Shown: piece by piece, positions 9,380 to 19,082 of the stretch
Numbering within the stretch: position 1 is the stretch's first letter
How the letters are laid out: every line of letters begins with the position of its first letter
Assembly (NCBI RefSeq): GCF_003026105.1
Contig: NZ_PYNW01000006.1
Span: 62,001 to 126,000, forward strand
Direction of reading: 5' to 3'
Length of the DNA stretch: 64,000 nt
DNA from: Photobacterium sp. GB-56
Lineage (GTDB): Bacteria > Pseudomonadota > Gammaproteobacteria > Enterobacterales > Vibrionaceae
Made by a program: the position numbers and the translations under genes
Notes under the pieces: generated by a model
The model's database searches: none
What the model saw: the letters and a program-made list of their open reading frames with translations, nothing else
What the model was told of the DNA's origin: nothing

Positions 9380-10495
9380 TTACTGAAGATCTAATTTCAC
9401 CCCAGATAGCGTACTGGTACTGTTTGACGTTTTATTATTAGGATCACCCACTTTAATCATTAAGCGAAGATCATTCGGTGAATCAGCGTGGTGCAGTGCA
9501 TCTTGCTCGGTGATTTTCCCATCTCGAAATAATGCATATAACGATTGATCAAACGTCACCATTCCAGCCTGATTTGATTTTGCCATCACATCTTTAATTT
9601 CATGTAACTCACCGCGACGGATCAAATCAGCGACACGTGGCGTATTGAGCAGCAGTTCATAAACACCATGTCGTCCGACACCATTGGCATCAGGGATCAA
9701 CTGTTGTGCTAAAATACATTTCAGGTTTAACGACAGATCAAACAAAAACTGCTCACGTCGCTCTTTTGGTACAAGATGAAGAATACGTTCAAGTGCTTGG
9801 TTGGCGTTATTCGCGTGTAGTGTTGCCATACACAAGTGCCCTGTTTCGGCAAACGTCATCGCATATTCCATCGTCTCACGACTTCGGATCTCGCCGATCA
9901 AGATCATATCTGGAGCTTGACGTAGTGAGTTTTTCAATGCCACTTCATAACTGGCAGTATCAAGCCCAACCTCACGCTGAGTTATGATGCATTTATTATG
10001 TTCATGGATAAACTCAATTGGATCTTCAACCGTTAAAATATGTCCACTGCGGTTTTGATTTCTAAACCCCGTCATTGCCGCCATTGATGTCGACTTACCC
10101 GAGCCTGTCGCCCCAACCACCAGTACTAAACCACGTTTAGCCAGTGCTAATCTTTCCATATCCAGCGGTAGGTTAAGCTCATGAATATTCGGTATCTTGG
10201 TTTCGATTCGACGGACCACAATACCGGGTAATTCACGTTGCCAAAATGCACTTAATCGAAAACGACAACCATTACGGACAATCGCAAAATTGGCCTCACG
10301 GGTCGCAACAAATTCTTTATATTGCTCATCGTCCATCGCTTCGTGGAACAACGAATCCACTGCTGCGCGATCAAGTAATTCGCCAAGATGATGTAAGTTG
10401 CCATCAACTTTCAGTAAGCATGCTGAGCCGACGGTGATATATAAATCCGACGCTTTACGCTCAACCATTTGCGCTAATATACTATCTAAATTCAT
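9380..10495 (-). CDS. pilU: type IV pilus retraction ATPase PilU
   Basis: PilU is the PilT-dependent accessory retraction motor of type IV pili. The 371-residue protein starts MNLDSILAQMVERKASDLYITVG and carries Walker A GATGSGKST (about 134-142), the Asp-box and Walker B region (DMILIGEIRSRETMEYA) and the His-box (TGHLCMATLHANN). The C-terminal tail after DLRLMIKV is longer than in PilT, as usual for PilU. It lies 33 bp downstream of pilT and is probably co-transcribed. Its partners pilABCD are encoded near 59-63 kb. Confidence 0.95.
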   Translation of the reverse strand: MNLDSILAQMVERKASDLYITVGSACLLKVDGNLHHLGELLDRAAVDSLFHEAMDDEQYKEFVATREANFAIVRNGCRFRLSAFWQRELPGIVVRRIETKIPNIHELNLPLDMERLALAKRGLVLVVGATGSGKSTSMAAMTGFRNQNRSGHILTVEDPIEFIHEHNKCIITQREVGLDTASYEVALKNSLRQAPDMILIGEIRSRETMEYAMTFAETGHLCMATLHANNANQALERILHLVPKERREQFLFDLSLNLKCILAQQLIPDANGVGRHGVYELLLNTPRVADLIRRGELHEIKDVMAKSNQAGMVTFDQSLYALFRDGKITEQDALHHADSPNDLRLMIKVGDPNNKTSNSTSTLSGVKLDLQ

Positions 10496-10528
10496 CTCTT
10501 TTCCTACCTCGTTAAACCTGAGGTGTTA

Positions 10529-11566
10529 TTAGAAACCGCGCTGACTGGTATCAACAATACGGCGACCTTCTTCAGCTTCAACTAAGCCTTTTGCCACCAG
10601 CATCTTCACGCTTTGCTCCATGGTTTGCATTCCCATCGATGAGCCGGTTTGGATCATTGAAAACATTTGTGCGACTTTATCTTCACGGATCAAGTTACGA
10701 ATCGCAGGTGTTGCCATCATAATTTCATGGCTGGCTACACGACCACCGCTCACACACTTTAATAAGCTTTGTGATATCACTGCGCGTAACGATTCCGATA
10801 ACATAGAACGAACCATGGATTTATCACTACCAGGGAAAACATCAATGATACGATCGACCGTCTTTGCCGCAGAACTGGTATGCAAGGTACCTAAAACTAA
10901 GTGCCCCGTTTCAGCAGCGGTTAACGCTAAACTGATCGTTTCCTGATCACGAAGCTCACCCACTAAAATCACATCGGGATCTTCACGCAGTGCTGAACGC
11001 AGTGCGTTTTGGAAGCCCAATGTGTCACGGTGCACTTCTCGCTGGTTGATCAAACAACGTTTACTGCTGTGAACAAATTCAATCGGATCTTCAATCGTCA
11101 GAATATGACGGTTATAGTTGGTATTGATATAATCAACTAACGCAGCAATGGTGGTCGATTTACCCGAGCCAGTCGCACCTGTTACTAATACCAAGCCACG
11201 TGAAAGCTGGGCAATATCATAAAAAACATCAGGAACGTTTAACGATTCCAATGTTGGAATATGAATAGGAATGGTTCGAAACACCGCCGAACAACCACGA
11301 GACTGATGAAAAGCATTAACCCTGAAGCGACCGATGTCGGGAATTTCAAATGAAAAATCGACTTCTAAGTTTTCTTCATACTCACGGCGCTGGGCATCGT
11401 TCATAATGTCAAACACTAAACGGTGTACTTCACTGTGATCAAGTGCTGGCATACTGAGCTTTCTAACATCGCCATCAACACGAATTATCGGTGGAACACC
11501 TGCAGAAAGATGTAGATCCGATGCGTTATGCTTTACACTAAAATCCAGTAATTCGGTGATATCCAT
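10529..11566 (-). CDS. pilT: type IV pilus retraction ATPase PilT
   Basis: PilT is the hexameric motor that depolymerises the pilus, driving twitching and DNA uptake. The 345-residue protein begins MDITELLDFSVKHNASDLHLSAG and has Walker A GATGSGKST near 130-138, Walker B PDVILVGELRD, and the His-box TGHLVLGTLHT. The start at 11566 is set by the conserved N-terminus; the open frame runs 54 codons further into the divergent yggS gene. Only 22 bp separate the pilT and yggS start codons, so the promoters must reach into the opposing coding sequences. Confidence 0.96.
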   Translation of the reverse strand: MDITELLDFSVKHNASDLHLSAGVPPIIRVDGDVRKLSMPALDHSEVHRLVFDIMNDAQRREYEENLEVDFSFEIPDIGRFRVNAFHQSRGCSAVFRTIPIHIPTLESLNVPDVFYDIAQLSRGLVLVTGATGSGKSTTIAALVDYINTNYNRHILTIEDPIEFVHSSKRCLINQREVHRDTLGFQNALRSALREDPDVILVGELRDQETISLALTAAETGHLVLGTLHTSSAAKTVDRIIDVFPGSDKSMVRSMLSESLRAVISQSLLKCVSGGRVASHEIMMATPAIRNLIREDKVAQMFSMIQTGSSMGMQTMEQSVKMLVAKGLVEAEEGRRIVDTSQRGF

Positions 11567-11588
11567 AAATTTTCCCCAAGAATCAATT

Positions 11589-12299
11589 ATGACTAGTATC
11601 AAACAAAATATTGCTGAGGTCATCAACCAGATCACCTTAGCAACTGAAAAATGCGGCAGGGCTGCAGATTCCGTGCAACTATTGGCAGTAAGTAAAACCA
11701 AGCCAGTGGAAGCGATCGAAGAAGCCATTACTGCAGGCCAGTATGCCTTTGGCGAAAACTACGTACAGGAAGGTGTTGATAAGGTTAATCACTTTGCGAG
11801 CCATCCGGAGAAAAACTTGCTTGTATGGCATTTTATTGGGCCGATCCAATCTAATAAAACTCGCCTTGTCGCAGAGCATTTTGATTGGGTGCACTCTATT
11901 GATCGTATAAAAACAGCAAAACGTTTAAGCGATCAACGTCCAACGTCAATGGCACCGCTGCAAGTTTTACTGCAAGTTAATAGCAGCGCTGAGGCAACAA
12001 AATCGGGAATAACCTTGGCTGAAGTGCCTGCACTGGCCGCAGAAATAGCTGCAATGCCAAATATTGAACTGCGCGGTTTAATGTCGATTCCACAACCGGC
12101 CACAGATTACGACAGCCAATTTGCCACTTTTAAAGCGTTGGCTGATACACTAGAACAGTTGAAATTGACTTATCCCAATGTTGATACATTATCAATGGGA
12201 ATGAGTGGTGATATGGAAGCGGCAATTGCAGCAGGTAGTACAATTGTTCGTATTGGCACCGCGATTTTTGGTGCTCGTGATTACGGTAACAAAGAATAA
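11589..12299 (+). CDS. yggS: pyridoxal phosphate homeostasis protein YggS
   Basis: YggS/PLPBP is a PLP-binding protein without known catalysis that buffers pyridoxal phosphate. At 236 residues it fits the family: LLAVSKTKPVEAIEEA with the PLP Lys (near 37), FGENYVQEGVDK, WHFIGPIQSNKTR, LRGLMSIPQP, and the phosphate-binding LSMGMSGDMEAAI followed by VRIGTAIFG. The ATG at 11589 gives MTSIKQNIAEVINQI, like orthologues; an in-frame upstream start overlaps pilT. It heads yggS-proC-yggT-yggU. Confidence 0.95.
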   Translation: MTSIKQNIAEVINQITLATEKCGRAADSVQLLAVSKTKPVEAIEEAITAGQYAFGENYVQEGVDKVNHFASHPEKNLLVWHFIGPIQSNKTRLVAEHFDWVHSIDRIKTAKRLSDQRPTSMAPLQVLLQVNSSAEATKSGITLAEVPALAAEIAAMPNIELRGLMSIPQPATDYDSQFATFKALADTLEQLKLTYPNVDTLSMGMSGDMEAAIAAGSTIVRIGTAIFGARDYGNKE

Positions 12300-12384
12300 T
12301 TACTAATATTCGTACTGTTCATGATAACAACAGCTCAATTAAGGTAAAAAACATTAAGTTTGTACCTATTTATAAGGATTTTAC

Positions 12385-13203
12385 ATGGAACAACGCTCAA
12401 TTGCTTTTATTGGGGCAGGTAATATGGCTCGCTCAATTATCGCAGGATTAGTTGCTAGCGGTTACGATGCAAAAAAGATTACGGCCACCGCCCCTAGCGA
12501 TGCTCGCCGTGAACCTTTAGCGCGTGACTTTGGTATTCATACCACTAGCGATAACCTAAACGCTGCTCAAGATGCTGATGTTGTTGTTCTTGCGGTTAAA
12601 CCACAACTTATGGAAGAAGTGTGTAAACCACTGCAAGACATTAACTTTGCGGGAAAATTAGTGATTTCTATTGCCGCTGGCATTAATTGCGAGCGCTTAT
12701 GTGAAATGTTAGGCCAGCAAGTTGAATTGGTTCGTGTAATGCCAAATACTCCCTCTTTAATTGGTAAGGGGATGAGCGGCTTATATGCAAACCCACAACT
12801 CACAGAAACCGACCGATTATTTGCCACTCAACTATTACAAGCCGTAGGCGAAATTTGTTGGGTACAAGAAGAATCAGGTATCAATGGTATTATTGCCGCA
12901 GCAGGCAGTGCTCCCGCCTACTTCTTTTTGTTTATGGAAGCAATGCAGCAAGAAGCGATGAACCAAGGGTTTGATGCCGATACTGCGCGCTTACTGGTTC
13001 AGCAAGCCGCTTTAGGTGCCGCTGAATTAGTAAAAGCGAATCCAGATACTTCATTGTCGACACTACGTGATCAAGTCACTTCAAAAGGTGGCACGACAGC
13101 TGAAGCTATTAATACATTTAATCAACATCAATTCTCAGATATTGTTGCTAAAGCGATGCAAGCAGCCGTATCTCGAGCTAAAGAAATGGAACAATTGTTT
13201 TAA
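12385..13203 (+). CDS. proC: pyrroline-5-carboxylate reductase
   Basis: ProC performs the last step of proline synthesis, NAD(P)H reduction of 1-pyrroline-5-carboxylate. The 272-residue protein has the Rossmann start IAFIGAGNMARSIIAGL, VVLAVKPQLMEEV, VRVMPNTPSLIGKGMSGL and the C-terminal signature SLSTLRDQVTSKGGTTAEAI. It follows yggS by 85 bp and precedes yggT by 9 bp, a conserved cluster. Confidence 0.97.
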   Translation: MEQRSIAFIGAGNMARSIIAGLVASGYDAKKITATAPSDARREPLARDFGIHTTSDNLNAAQDADVVVLAVKPQLMEEVCKPLQDINFAGKLVISIAAGINCERLCEMLGQQVELVRVMPNTPSLIGKGMSGLYANPQLTETDRLFATQLLQAVGEICWVQEESGINGIIAAAGSAPAYFFLFMEAMQQEAMNQGFDADTARLLVQQAALGAAELVKANPDTSLSTLRDQVTSKGGTTAEAINTFNQHQFSDIVAKAMQAAVSRAKEMEQLF

Positions 13204-13212
13204 GGTTTATCT

Positions 13213-13767
13213 ATGAATCCTTTCGTTTATCTAGTTCAAACCGGCTTTGATCTTTACATCATGGTCGTATTATTACGAGTTTGGTTACAATGGTCTCGTG
13301 CAGACTTTTATAATCCCTTCTCACAATTTATTGTTAAAGCGACTCAACCGATCGTTGCGCCATTACGCCGCGTGATTCCATCAATTGGTTCGCTAGATAT
13401 GGCAACGGTACTGTTTGCTTATGTACTGTGTGTCGCTAAATTTATCATCATTATTTCAATCAGCAGTGGTGGTTTTTCCTTTGAACCAAGCTTCCTGTTC
13501 TTAGGGCTATTAGCATTATTAAAAGCAGCTGGTAGTTTATTGTTCTGGGTACTATTGATCCGTGCAATCTTAAGCTGGGTTAGCCAAGGTCGAAGCCCTA
13601 TCGAATATGTCATGCACCAATTAACAGAACCACTAATGGCACCTGTTCGCCGCGTTCTTCCTGCAATGGGCGGTTTAGATCTGAGTGTTCTAGTGATCTT
13701 TATTGCACTACAATTTGCTAACTACGCGATGGGCTCTTTAGTTGGTAACGTGTGGTACATGCTGTGA
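13213..13767 (+). CDS. yggT: YggT family membrane protein
   Basis: A 184-residue inner-membrane protein with two YGGT repeats, each with a pair of hydrophobic segments. The repeats show as [42 protein letters not shown] and [40 protein letters not shown] blocks (only their ends quoted: [12 protein letters not shown] and [12 protein letters not shown]). The family has been tied to osmotic tolerance in E. coli and to cell shape in chloroplast relatives, but its mechanism is unknown. Its stop overlaps the yggU start codon. Confidence 0.93.
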   Translation: MNPFVYLVQTGFDLYIMVVLLRVWLQWSRADFYNPFSQFIVKATQPIVAPLRRVIPSIGSLDMATVLFAYVLCVAKFIIIISISSGGFSFEPSFLFLGLLALLKAAGSLLFWVLLIRAILSWVSQGRSPIEYVMHQLTEPLMAPVRRVLPAMGGLDLSVLVIFIALQFANYAMGSLVGNVWYML

Positions 13768-14057
13768 CAGAAAAGACCATCTTTCGTGATGATGACGATC
13801 TCATTATTCGACTTTATATCCAACCGAAAGCAAGCCGCGATCAGATCGTTGGCTTGCATGGCAACGAAGTAAAAATTGCCATTACCGCACCACCGGTAGA
13901 CGGAAAAGCCAATGCCCATTTAGTAAAGTACCTTGCAAAACAATTTAAGGTCGCTAAGGGGCTAATTCATGTAGAAAAAGGCTTACAAGGTCGGCACAAA
14001 CAAATTCGGATTGAAGCCCCGAAAGTTATTCCCTCAGAGATCGCCACCATCATGTAA
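13764..14057 (+). CDS. yggU: DUF167 family protein YggU
   Basis: A 97-residue DUF167 protein containing [40 protein letters not shown] and GRHKQIRI, all close to E. coli YggU, whose fold is known but function is not. The start is taken as GTG at 13764, in a GTGA overlap with the yggT stop; a GTG four codons upstream is possible. It ends the yggS operon, with a terminator 15 bp past the stop. Confidence 0.92.
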   Translation: MTEKTIFRDDDDLIIRLYIQPKASRDQIVGLHGNEVKIAITAPPVDGKANAHLVKYLAKQFKVAKGLIHVEKGLQGRHKQIRIEAPKVIPSEIATIM

Positions 14058-14072
14058 TTTGATTGGTTCAAT

Positions 14073-14108
14073 AAAGCGAATATCAATCACCGATATTCGC
14101 TTTTTTTA
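14073..14108 (+). terminator. terminator of the yggS-proC-yggT-yggU operon
   Basis: A 12-bp stem AAAGCGAATATC/GATATTCGCTTT with a 7-nt loop, followed by four more T residues. Confidence 0.88.
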
Positions 14109-14201
14109 TCCCCTTACTCTTAACTACAATCATCAAGTCAAGCAACACATCGAGACAGAAAGGAAATACTTCAGTGACTCACTGAAAGATAAGGATCGTT
14201 C

Positions 14202-14627
14202 ATGAAAATATTACTCAGCCTGCTACTGCTCGTTTTCACGCTACCTAGCCATGCCGGACAATTCAAAAAATTTGGCGACTTAGAAGTACATTATTCTAGT
14301 TTTGCCTCAACATTTTTAACCCCAGAGATTGCCAGCCACTATAAAATTCAGCGTAGCCGTTACAGTGCCTTGGTCAATATTGCAATTCTTGATACCAGTA
14401 AAGAAGAAAAAACAGCGGTTAAAGCACAATTAACCGGTATTGCTCGTAATGTATTAGGGCAGCAAAAGAAGTTAAATTTTAGAGAAATAAAAGAAGGTAA
14501 ATCAATTTATTACCTTGCTGAATTTAAACACACTAATGATGAAACGTTTAATTTTACGATCACTATTTACTCTAACGGTAAAAAAGAAACACTGATCTTT
14601 AAGCAGACCTTCTTCGTTGACAAGTAA
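14202..14627 (+). CDS. DUF4426 family periplasmic protein
   Basis: A 141-residue protein with a clear signal peptide (MKILLSLLLLVFTLPSHA, cleaved before GQF) and a beta-rich remainder beginning KFGDLEVHYSSFASTFLTPEIA, typical of DUF4426. The family is found in gamma-proteobacteria between yggU and rdgB and has no assigned function. No lipobox, cysteine or catalytic motif is present. It has its own spacing from yggU (144 bp, including that operon's terminator) and is followed by another terminator, so it is probably a single-gene unit. Confidence 0.85.
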   Translation: MKILLSLLLLVFTLPSHAGQFKKFGDLEVHYSSFASTFLTPEIASHYKIQRSRYSALVNIAILDTSKEEKTAVKAQLTGIARNVLGQQKKLNFREIKEGKSIYYLAEFKHTNDETFNFTITIYSNGKKETLIFKQTFFVDK

Positions 14628-14659
14628 CCACTTGAGCATCAATCTCTTCTACAATCACT

Positions 14660-14681
14660 AGGCGCACTCGCGCCTTTTTTA
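14660..14681 (+). terminator. terminator between the DUF4426 gene and rdgB
   Basis: AGGCGC/GCGCCT stem with a 4-nt loop and six T residues. Confidence 0.82.
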
Positions 14682-14745
14682 TTACGATAACAACCGTTAT
14701 TATAGCCGCCAATATTACATAGCTTGACGTTCAAAAGGCATCAAA

Positions 14746-15339
14746 ATGAGTAAACTTGTACTAGCAACAGGCAACCAAGGCAAAGTGAAAGAAATGGCCG
14801 ATTTACTGGCTGATTTTGGTTTTGATGTAGTCGCGCAAAGTGATTATAACGTTTCATCCGTTGCTGAAACGGGCACCACATTTATTGAAAATGCGATCAT
14901 TAAAGCGCGCCATGCCGCAAAGGAAACGGGCCTTCCAGCCATTGCCGATGACTCTGGCTTAGAAGTTGATTACCTCAACGGCGCTCCTGGTATTTATTCT
15001 GCACGTTTTGCCGGTGAAGACGCATCAGATGCTGACAACATTGATAAACTACTTGCAGAAATGAAAGATGTCCCTGCCGAGCAACGTACTGCACGTTTCC
15101 ATTGTGTGCTAGTGATGATGCGTCATGAAAACGATCCTACTCCACTGGTTTGCCATGGCTCTTGGGAAGGCAGCATCTTAACTGAACGTCATGGCGAAAA
15201 TGGTTTTGGTTACGATCCGGTATTTTGGGTACCTGAAGATCAATGTGCTTCAGCTCAACTTCCACCTGCTCGTAAAAAGCAACTATCACACCGTGGTAAA
15301 GCACTACAGCAATTGTTTAGCGCATTAAAGGCCGATTAA
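14746..15339 (+). CDS. rdgB: dITP/XTP pyrophosphatase
   Basis: RdgB removes non-canonical purine nucleotides (dITP, XTP) from the pool. The 197-residue protein begins [19 protein letters not shown] and has the central [20 protein letters not shown] motif with the metal-binding Asp pair and [14 protein letters not shown] near 145, then [11 protein letters not shown]. Its TAA stop is directly followed by the ATG of hemW with no intervening base, so the two are tightly coupled. Confidence 0.97.
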   Translation: MSKLVLATGNQGKVKEMADLLADFGFDVVAQSDYNVSSVAETGTTFIENAIIKARHAAKETGLPAIADDSGLEVDYLNGAPGIYSARFAGEDASDADNIDKLLAEMKDVPAEQRTARFHCVLVMMRHENDPTPLVCHGSWEGSILTERHGENGFGYDPVFWVPEDQCASAQLPPARKKQLSHRGKALQQLFSALKAD

Positions 15340-16503
15340 ATGCTTGTACCTCCACCACTGAGTTTATATGTCCACATCCCTTGGTGTGTACAAAAATGTC
15401 CTTATTGTGATTTCAACTCTCACGCCTTAAAGACAGATCTTCCTGAGCTTGATTATATTGATGCCTTAATTGACGACTTAGAAACCGATCTTAGCGCTTA
15501 TCAGTTAATCAATGGAGCACGACCTCTCCACTCAATTTTTATTGGTGGAGGGACGCCTAGCTTGATCTCTCCAAGTGAGATCGGTCGTTTATTAAAAGCC
15601 ATTGAGCAACGCATTCCATTTAGTGATGATATTGAAATTACTATGGAAGCCAACCCTGGCACAGTAGAGGCGGGTCGTTTTGAAGCTTATCGCCAAGCTG
15701 GTGTAAACCGTATTTCTATTGGTATTCAAAGTTTTCAAAATGAAAAACTCGAACGTCTTGGCCGTATTCATGGCGCAGATGAAGCAATTCGTGCAGCTGG
15801 CCTTGCAAAGAAAGCGGGATTAAACAGCTTTAATGTCGATCTTATGCATGGCTTACCGGATCAAAGCGTGAGTGATGCGATCAGTGATTTAAAACAAGCG
15901 ATCGCACTCGATCCACCGCACTTGTCTTGGTACCAGCTGACAATTGAACCCAATACCCTGTATTACTCAAAACCACCGACATTGCCTGATGATGACGACT
16001 TGTGGGATATTTTTGAGCAAGGTCATCAGCTTTTAACAGAAGCCGGTTATCAGCAATATGAAATATCAGGCTATAGCAAGCCGGGAAAACAATGTCAGCA
16101 TAACCTTAACTACTGGCGTTTTGGTGATTACCTTGGTATTGGTTGTGGCGCACATGGCAAAATCAGTTTAGCTGATGGGCAAATCATCCGTACCGTTAAA
16201 GTCAAACACCCTCGTGGATATTTACAAGCGGATAAGCCGTATTTAACGCAAGAGAATAAGGTTGCTGATGGTGAACGTCCATTCGAGTTCTTTATGAATC
16301 GTTTTCGTTTATTAGAATCCTGTCCAAAGCAAGATTTTGTCGCAAGAACAGGTTTAGCGTTAACAACCATAGAACCGACAATTGATTGGGCGATAGCGCA
16401 AAACTATCTCCAAGATACGGGCGATCATTGGCAAATCACCGAGCACGGTAAATTGTTCTTAAATGATCTCCTAGCCGCCTTCGTTGACGATGATAACGAA
16501 TAA
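15340..16503 (+). CDS. hemW: radical SAM heme chaperone HemW
   Basis: HemW is a radical SAM family protein that binds and inserts heme, formerly confused with coproporphyrinogen oxidase HemN. The 387-residue protein has the 4Fe-4S motif CVQKCPYCDF (about residues 16-25), FIGGGTPSLI, and the C-terminal HemN-type domain with PFEFFMNRFRLLE. It lacks the extra N-terminal region of true HemN enzymes. It starts on the base after the rdgB stop; orthologues start the same way (PPPLSLYVHIPWC). Confidence 0.95.
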   Translation: MLVPPPLSLYVHIPWCVQKCPYCDFNSHALKTDLPELDYIDALIDDLETDLSAYQLINGARPLHSIFIGGGTPSLISPSEIGRLLKAIEQRIPFSDDIEITMEANPGTVEAGRFEAYRQAGVNRISIGIQSFQNEKLERLGRIHGADEAIRAAGLAKKAGLNSFNVDLMHGLPDQSVSDAISDLKQAIALDPPHLSWYQLTIEPNTLYYSKPPTLPDDDDLWDIFEQGHQLLTEAGYQQYEISGYSKPGKQCQHNLNYWRFGDYLGIGCGAHGKISLADGQIIRTVKVKHPRGYLQADKPYLTQENKVADGERPFEFFMNRFRLLESCPKQDFVARTGLALTTIEPTIDWAIAQNYLQDTGDHWQITEHGKLFLNDLLAAFVDDDNE

Positions 16504-16511
16504 TATCTAAT

Positions 16512-16552
16512 AAAAAAACGAGCACTATGTTATTCACAGTGCTCGTTTTTCT
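16512..16552. terminator. bidirectional terminator between hemW and the yggN-like gene
   Basis: A 13-bp stem AAAAACGAGCACT (514-526 of this kilobase) with its exact complement at 16538-16550, T-tract on either strand, between converging genes. Confidence 0.85.
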
Positions 16553-16567
16553 CTGGTTAGATACTAA

Positions 16568-16984
16568 CTAATTTAACGTGACGCTACGCCAGTTTTTTAA
16601 TGCAGGAATCGCATCTTGCAACCGTTGTTCTTGTTCTATTCGTAGCGAAACAAATTCACACACTTGCTTATCAATACGCTGAGAATGCGACAACAAATAG
16701 GGCAAGTCATTATCTAAAAGCTCGTAATAGTCCGATAATAATTGTGTTTGTTTAGGATTCAGTGCGACCTTATGTACATCGAAAAACATCCGCCCTTTAG
16801 CATCCACAATAAATTCTTGTTTACCTTGTACTAAGGTTAACCGTCCTTCATTTAAACTCAGTGAGTTATGCCATAGTGGCTCACATTCAACCGCATGAGC
16901 CGATACCGTAAAGAAACTGAACATCGCTACTATTGCGCCTAATATCGATGTTTTTAATTCGTGAAACCCCTTATTCATTAACAT
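16568..16984 (-). CDS. small secreted DUF2884 (YggN-like) protein
   Basis: A 138-residue protein with an N-terminal signal sequence (hydrophobic core ILGAIVAMFSFFTVSAHA, cleavage before VECEP). The segment LVQGKQEFIVDAKGRMFFDV, then LNPKQTQLLSDYYELL, resembles the first half of E. coli YggN (DUF2884, about 240 residues). Position between hemW and trmB also matches yggN. It ends where YggN would continue with its helical C-terminal half, so this is a shorter relative or a truncated one; the reading frame itself is clean. The ATG at 16984 has GGGGGAG at good spacing. Function unknown. Confidence 0.7.
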   Translation of the reverse strand: MLMNKGFHELKTSILGAIVAMFSFFTVSAHAVECEPLWHNSLSLNEGRLTLVQGKQEFIVDAKGRMFFDVHKVALNPKQTQLLSDYYELLDNDLPYLLSHSQRIDKQVCEFVSLRIEQEQRLQDAIPALKNWRSVTLN

Positions 16985-17032
16985 ACGATTCTCCCCCTAA
17001 TGTGAGCCTCGCGGTTTATGTATACGGGCTCA

Positions 17033-17953
17033 CTAAAAAATAGAACGTCCAATACGCTCAGATAATTTCTCTAACGCTGCAGTCCCTGCAACAGAATTAC
17101 CGGATTGATCAAGTTCTGGCGACCATACTGCAATCGTCATCTCACCCGGTACAATCGCAACAATACCACCACCTACGCCAGACTTTCCTGGCATACCAAC
17201 ACGATAGGCAAATTCACCTGCGCCATCATACAAACCACAAGTCGCAAGCAATGCATTTATATGCTTACTTTGAGTTTGGCTGATAATTCTTTTTTTCGCG
17301 CCTAAAGGAAGCCCTTTATTTGCTAAATAGCTAAATGTTCTGGCGAGATCGACACAACTCATCTTGAGCGCACAATAACTAAAATAATTAGTGAGCACTG
17401 GCATCACTTCATTATCAAAGTTACCGAATGAACGCATTAAATAAGCAATGGAAGCATTACGATCGCTATGTTGCATTTCAGAGCTAGCGACGACTTTGTC
17501 GTAGACAATATTCGGATTACAAGAAAGCTCTCGTACCAATTCCAACATCCGGTATTGCGGTGCACATAAACGACTATGCAGTAAATCCGACACCACAATC
17601 GCACCTGGGTTAATAAACGGATTACGTGGGATGCCTTTTTCTAGCTCAAGCTGGATCATGGAGTTAAACGCTTGACCTGATGGCTCTTTTCCAACTCGAG
17701 ACCACAACTCTTCCGATTCATATAAGGTCATTGCAAGTGTTAACGACAACACCTTAGAGATAGATTGAATAGAAAAACCTTCTTGGCTATCACCCGCCTG
17801 AATAATTTCTCCGTCGTTATAGCACACTGCTATACCTAATTTACTCGCAGGTACGTTAGCTAAAGCCGGAATATAGTCAGCCACTTTTCCTTGACCTATC
17901 AATGGTCTCACTTCATCTAATATTTCATTTAGCAGTGTAGCTGTTGGCTTCAT
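17033..17953 (-). CDS. glsB: glutaminase
   Basis: Serine-type glutaminase (beta-lactamase-like fold), converting glutamine to glutamate and ammonia. Of 306 residues, the catalytic SxxK is [11 protein letters not shown] (Ser near 64, Lys near 67), followed by [11 protein letters not shown] and [18 protein letters not shown] [15 protein letters not shown]. The start is the ATG at 17953 ([15 protein letters not shown]) with GGAGAAAG upstream; an upstream TTG-type start would run through the terminator of trmB. It is an E. coli YneH/GlsB-type single gene. Confidence 0.95.
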   Translation of the reverse strand: MKPTATLLNEILDEVRPLIGQGKVADYIPALANVPASKLGIAVCYNDGEIIQAGDSQEGFSIQSISKVLSLTLAMTLYESEELWSRVGKEPSGQAFNSMIQLELEKGIPRNPFINPGAIVVSDLLHSRLCAPQYRMLELVRELSCNPNIVYDKVVASSEMQHSDRNASIAYLMRSFGNFDNEVMPVLTNYFSYCALKMSCVDLARTFSYLANKGLPLGAKKRIISQTQSKHINALLATCGLYDGAGEFAYRVGMPGKSGVGGGIVAIVPGEMTIAVWSPELDQSGNSVAGTAALEKLSERIGRSIF

Positions 17954-17971
17954 AGCTCTTTCTCCAAGGGG

Positions 17972-18003
17972 AAAAAAAGCCAACACAAGGTTGGCTTTTT
18001 CAT
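17972..18003 (-). terminator. terminator of trmB, upstream of glsB
   Basis: On the minus strand AAAAAGCCAAC-CTTGT-GTTGGC followed by seven T residues. It lies between trmB and glsB, only about 20 bp before the glsB start codon. Confidence 0.82.
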
Positions 18004-18069
18004 TGATTTAACCAAGCGTCATTAAATCAATAATGTCTTATTTCTTCAGCATATAATACCAAAGAGAAA

Positions 18070-18807
18070 TTATTCAGTACGCTCGTACTTCATATCCCAA
18101 ACGCCGTGACCTAAGCGGTGACCACGAGCTTCGAATTTGGTTAATGGGCGATCTTCTGGACGATCAATATAAGCACCGTTTGTTGCCGTATTACGGTAAC
18201 CAGGCGCTGCATCCATCACTTCAACCATATGCTCAGCGTAGTTTTCCCAGTCAGTTGCCATGTGGAAAATACCGCCAATTTTAAGCTTTTTACGCAGCAT
18301 TTCAGCAAATTCAGGCTGAACAATACGACGCTTATGGTGACGTGCTTTATGCCATGGGTCTGGGAAGAATAGCTGTACGGTATCTAAACTACCATCAGGG
18401 ATCATGTATTCAAACACTTCAACGCCATCGTGACACATTACACGAAGGTTAGTTAAACCCGCATCTTCCGCCCCCATTAGACACGCACCCACACCTGGGC
18501 TATGTACTTCGATCCCAATAAAGTTTTTCTCAGGGGCATTTTTAGCCATTTCAACTAATGATGCCCCCATACCAAAACCAATTTCCAACACGACTGGCGC
18601 TTCACGGTTATATACTTCTTTCCAGTCCAGCATTTGCTTGGCGAAATCAATACCCATAGTTGGCCAATTGTTTTCCATCGCATGTTCTTGGCCCTTAGTT
18701 AAACGGCCTTCACGACGGACAAAGCTACGGATCTTACGAACCAGTTTGCCATCTTCGGTAAATTCGGTCAGGGTCACTTCACCTGACTTCTTTGAAACTT
18801 CGCTCAT
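18070..18807 (-). CDS. trmB: tRNA (guanine46-N7)-methyltransferase
   Basis: TrmB adds m7G at position 46 of the tRNA variable loop. The 245-residue protein has the SAM-binding [31 protein letters not shown], the [19 protein letters not shown] active-site block and a C-terminal [16 protein letters not shown]. The start was set at [11 protein letters not shown] (18807), as orthologues begin; 13 upstream codons are spurious. It is divergent from mutY, with a 275-bp intergenic region that shows no clear operator. Confidence 0.96.
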   Translation of the reverse strand: MSEVSKKSGEVTLTEFTEDGKLVRKIRSFVRREGRLTKGQEHAMENNWPTMGIDFAKQMLDWKEVYNREAPVVLEIGFGMGASLVEMAKNAPEKNFIGIEVHSPGVGACLMGAEDAGLTNLRVMCHDGVEVFEYMIPDGSLDTVQLFFPDPWHKARHHKRRIVQPEFAEMLRKKLKIGGIFHMATDWENYAEHMVEVMDAAPGYRNTATNGAYIDRPEDRPLTKFEARGHRLGHGVWDMKYERTE

Positions 18808-19082
18808 GCTAATAACTATCCAAACAAAAAAGAAACGGATCGGCATTATCCAAAGTTATCGACTCAATTCAAGTCTATCAATTGCGACAATGGCCAGTTT
18901 ATGGTGCAATCTTGCCCATAATAGACAATAAATAACGTTGCACTTCTGTTTGCAGTATAAGTGATTGCACTAGCGGACACCAATTTTCACTGTGTAGCAA
19001 AAATAACTCGATAGCTATTCTTCATTGGCAAATGCCATATCCTTTTGCGCAGTATAAAAGATAAGTAGCTATAAACTGTAAA

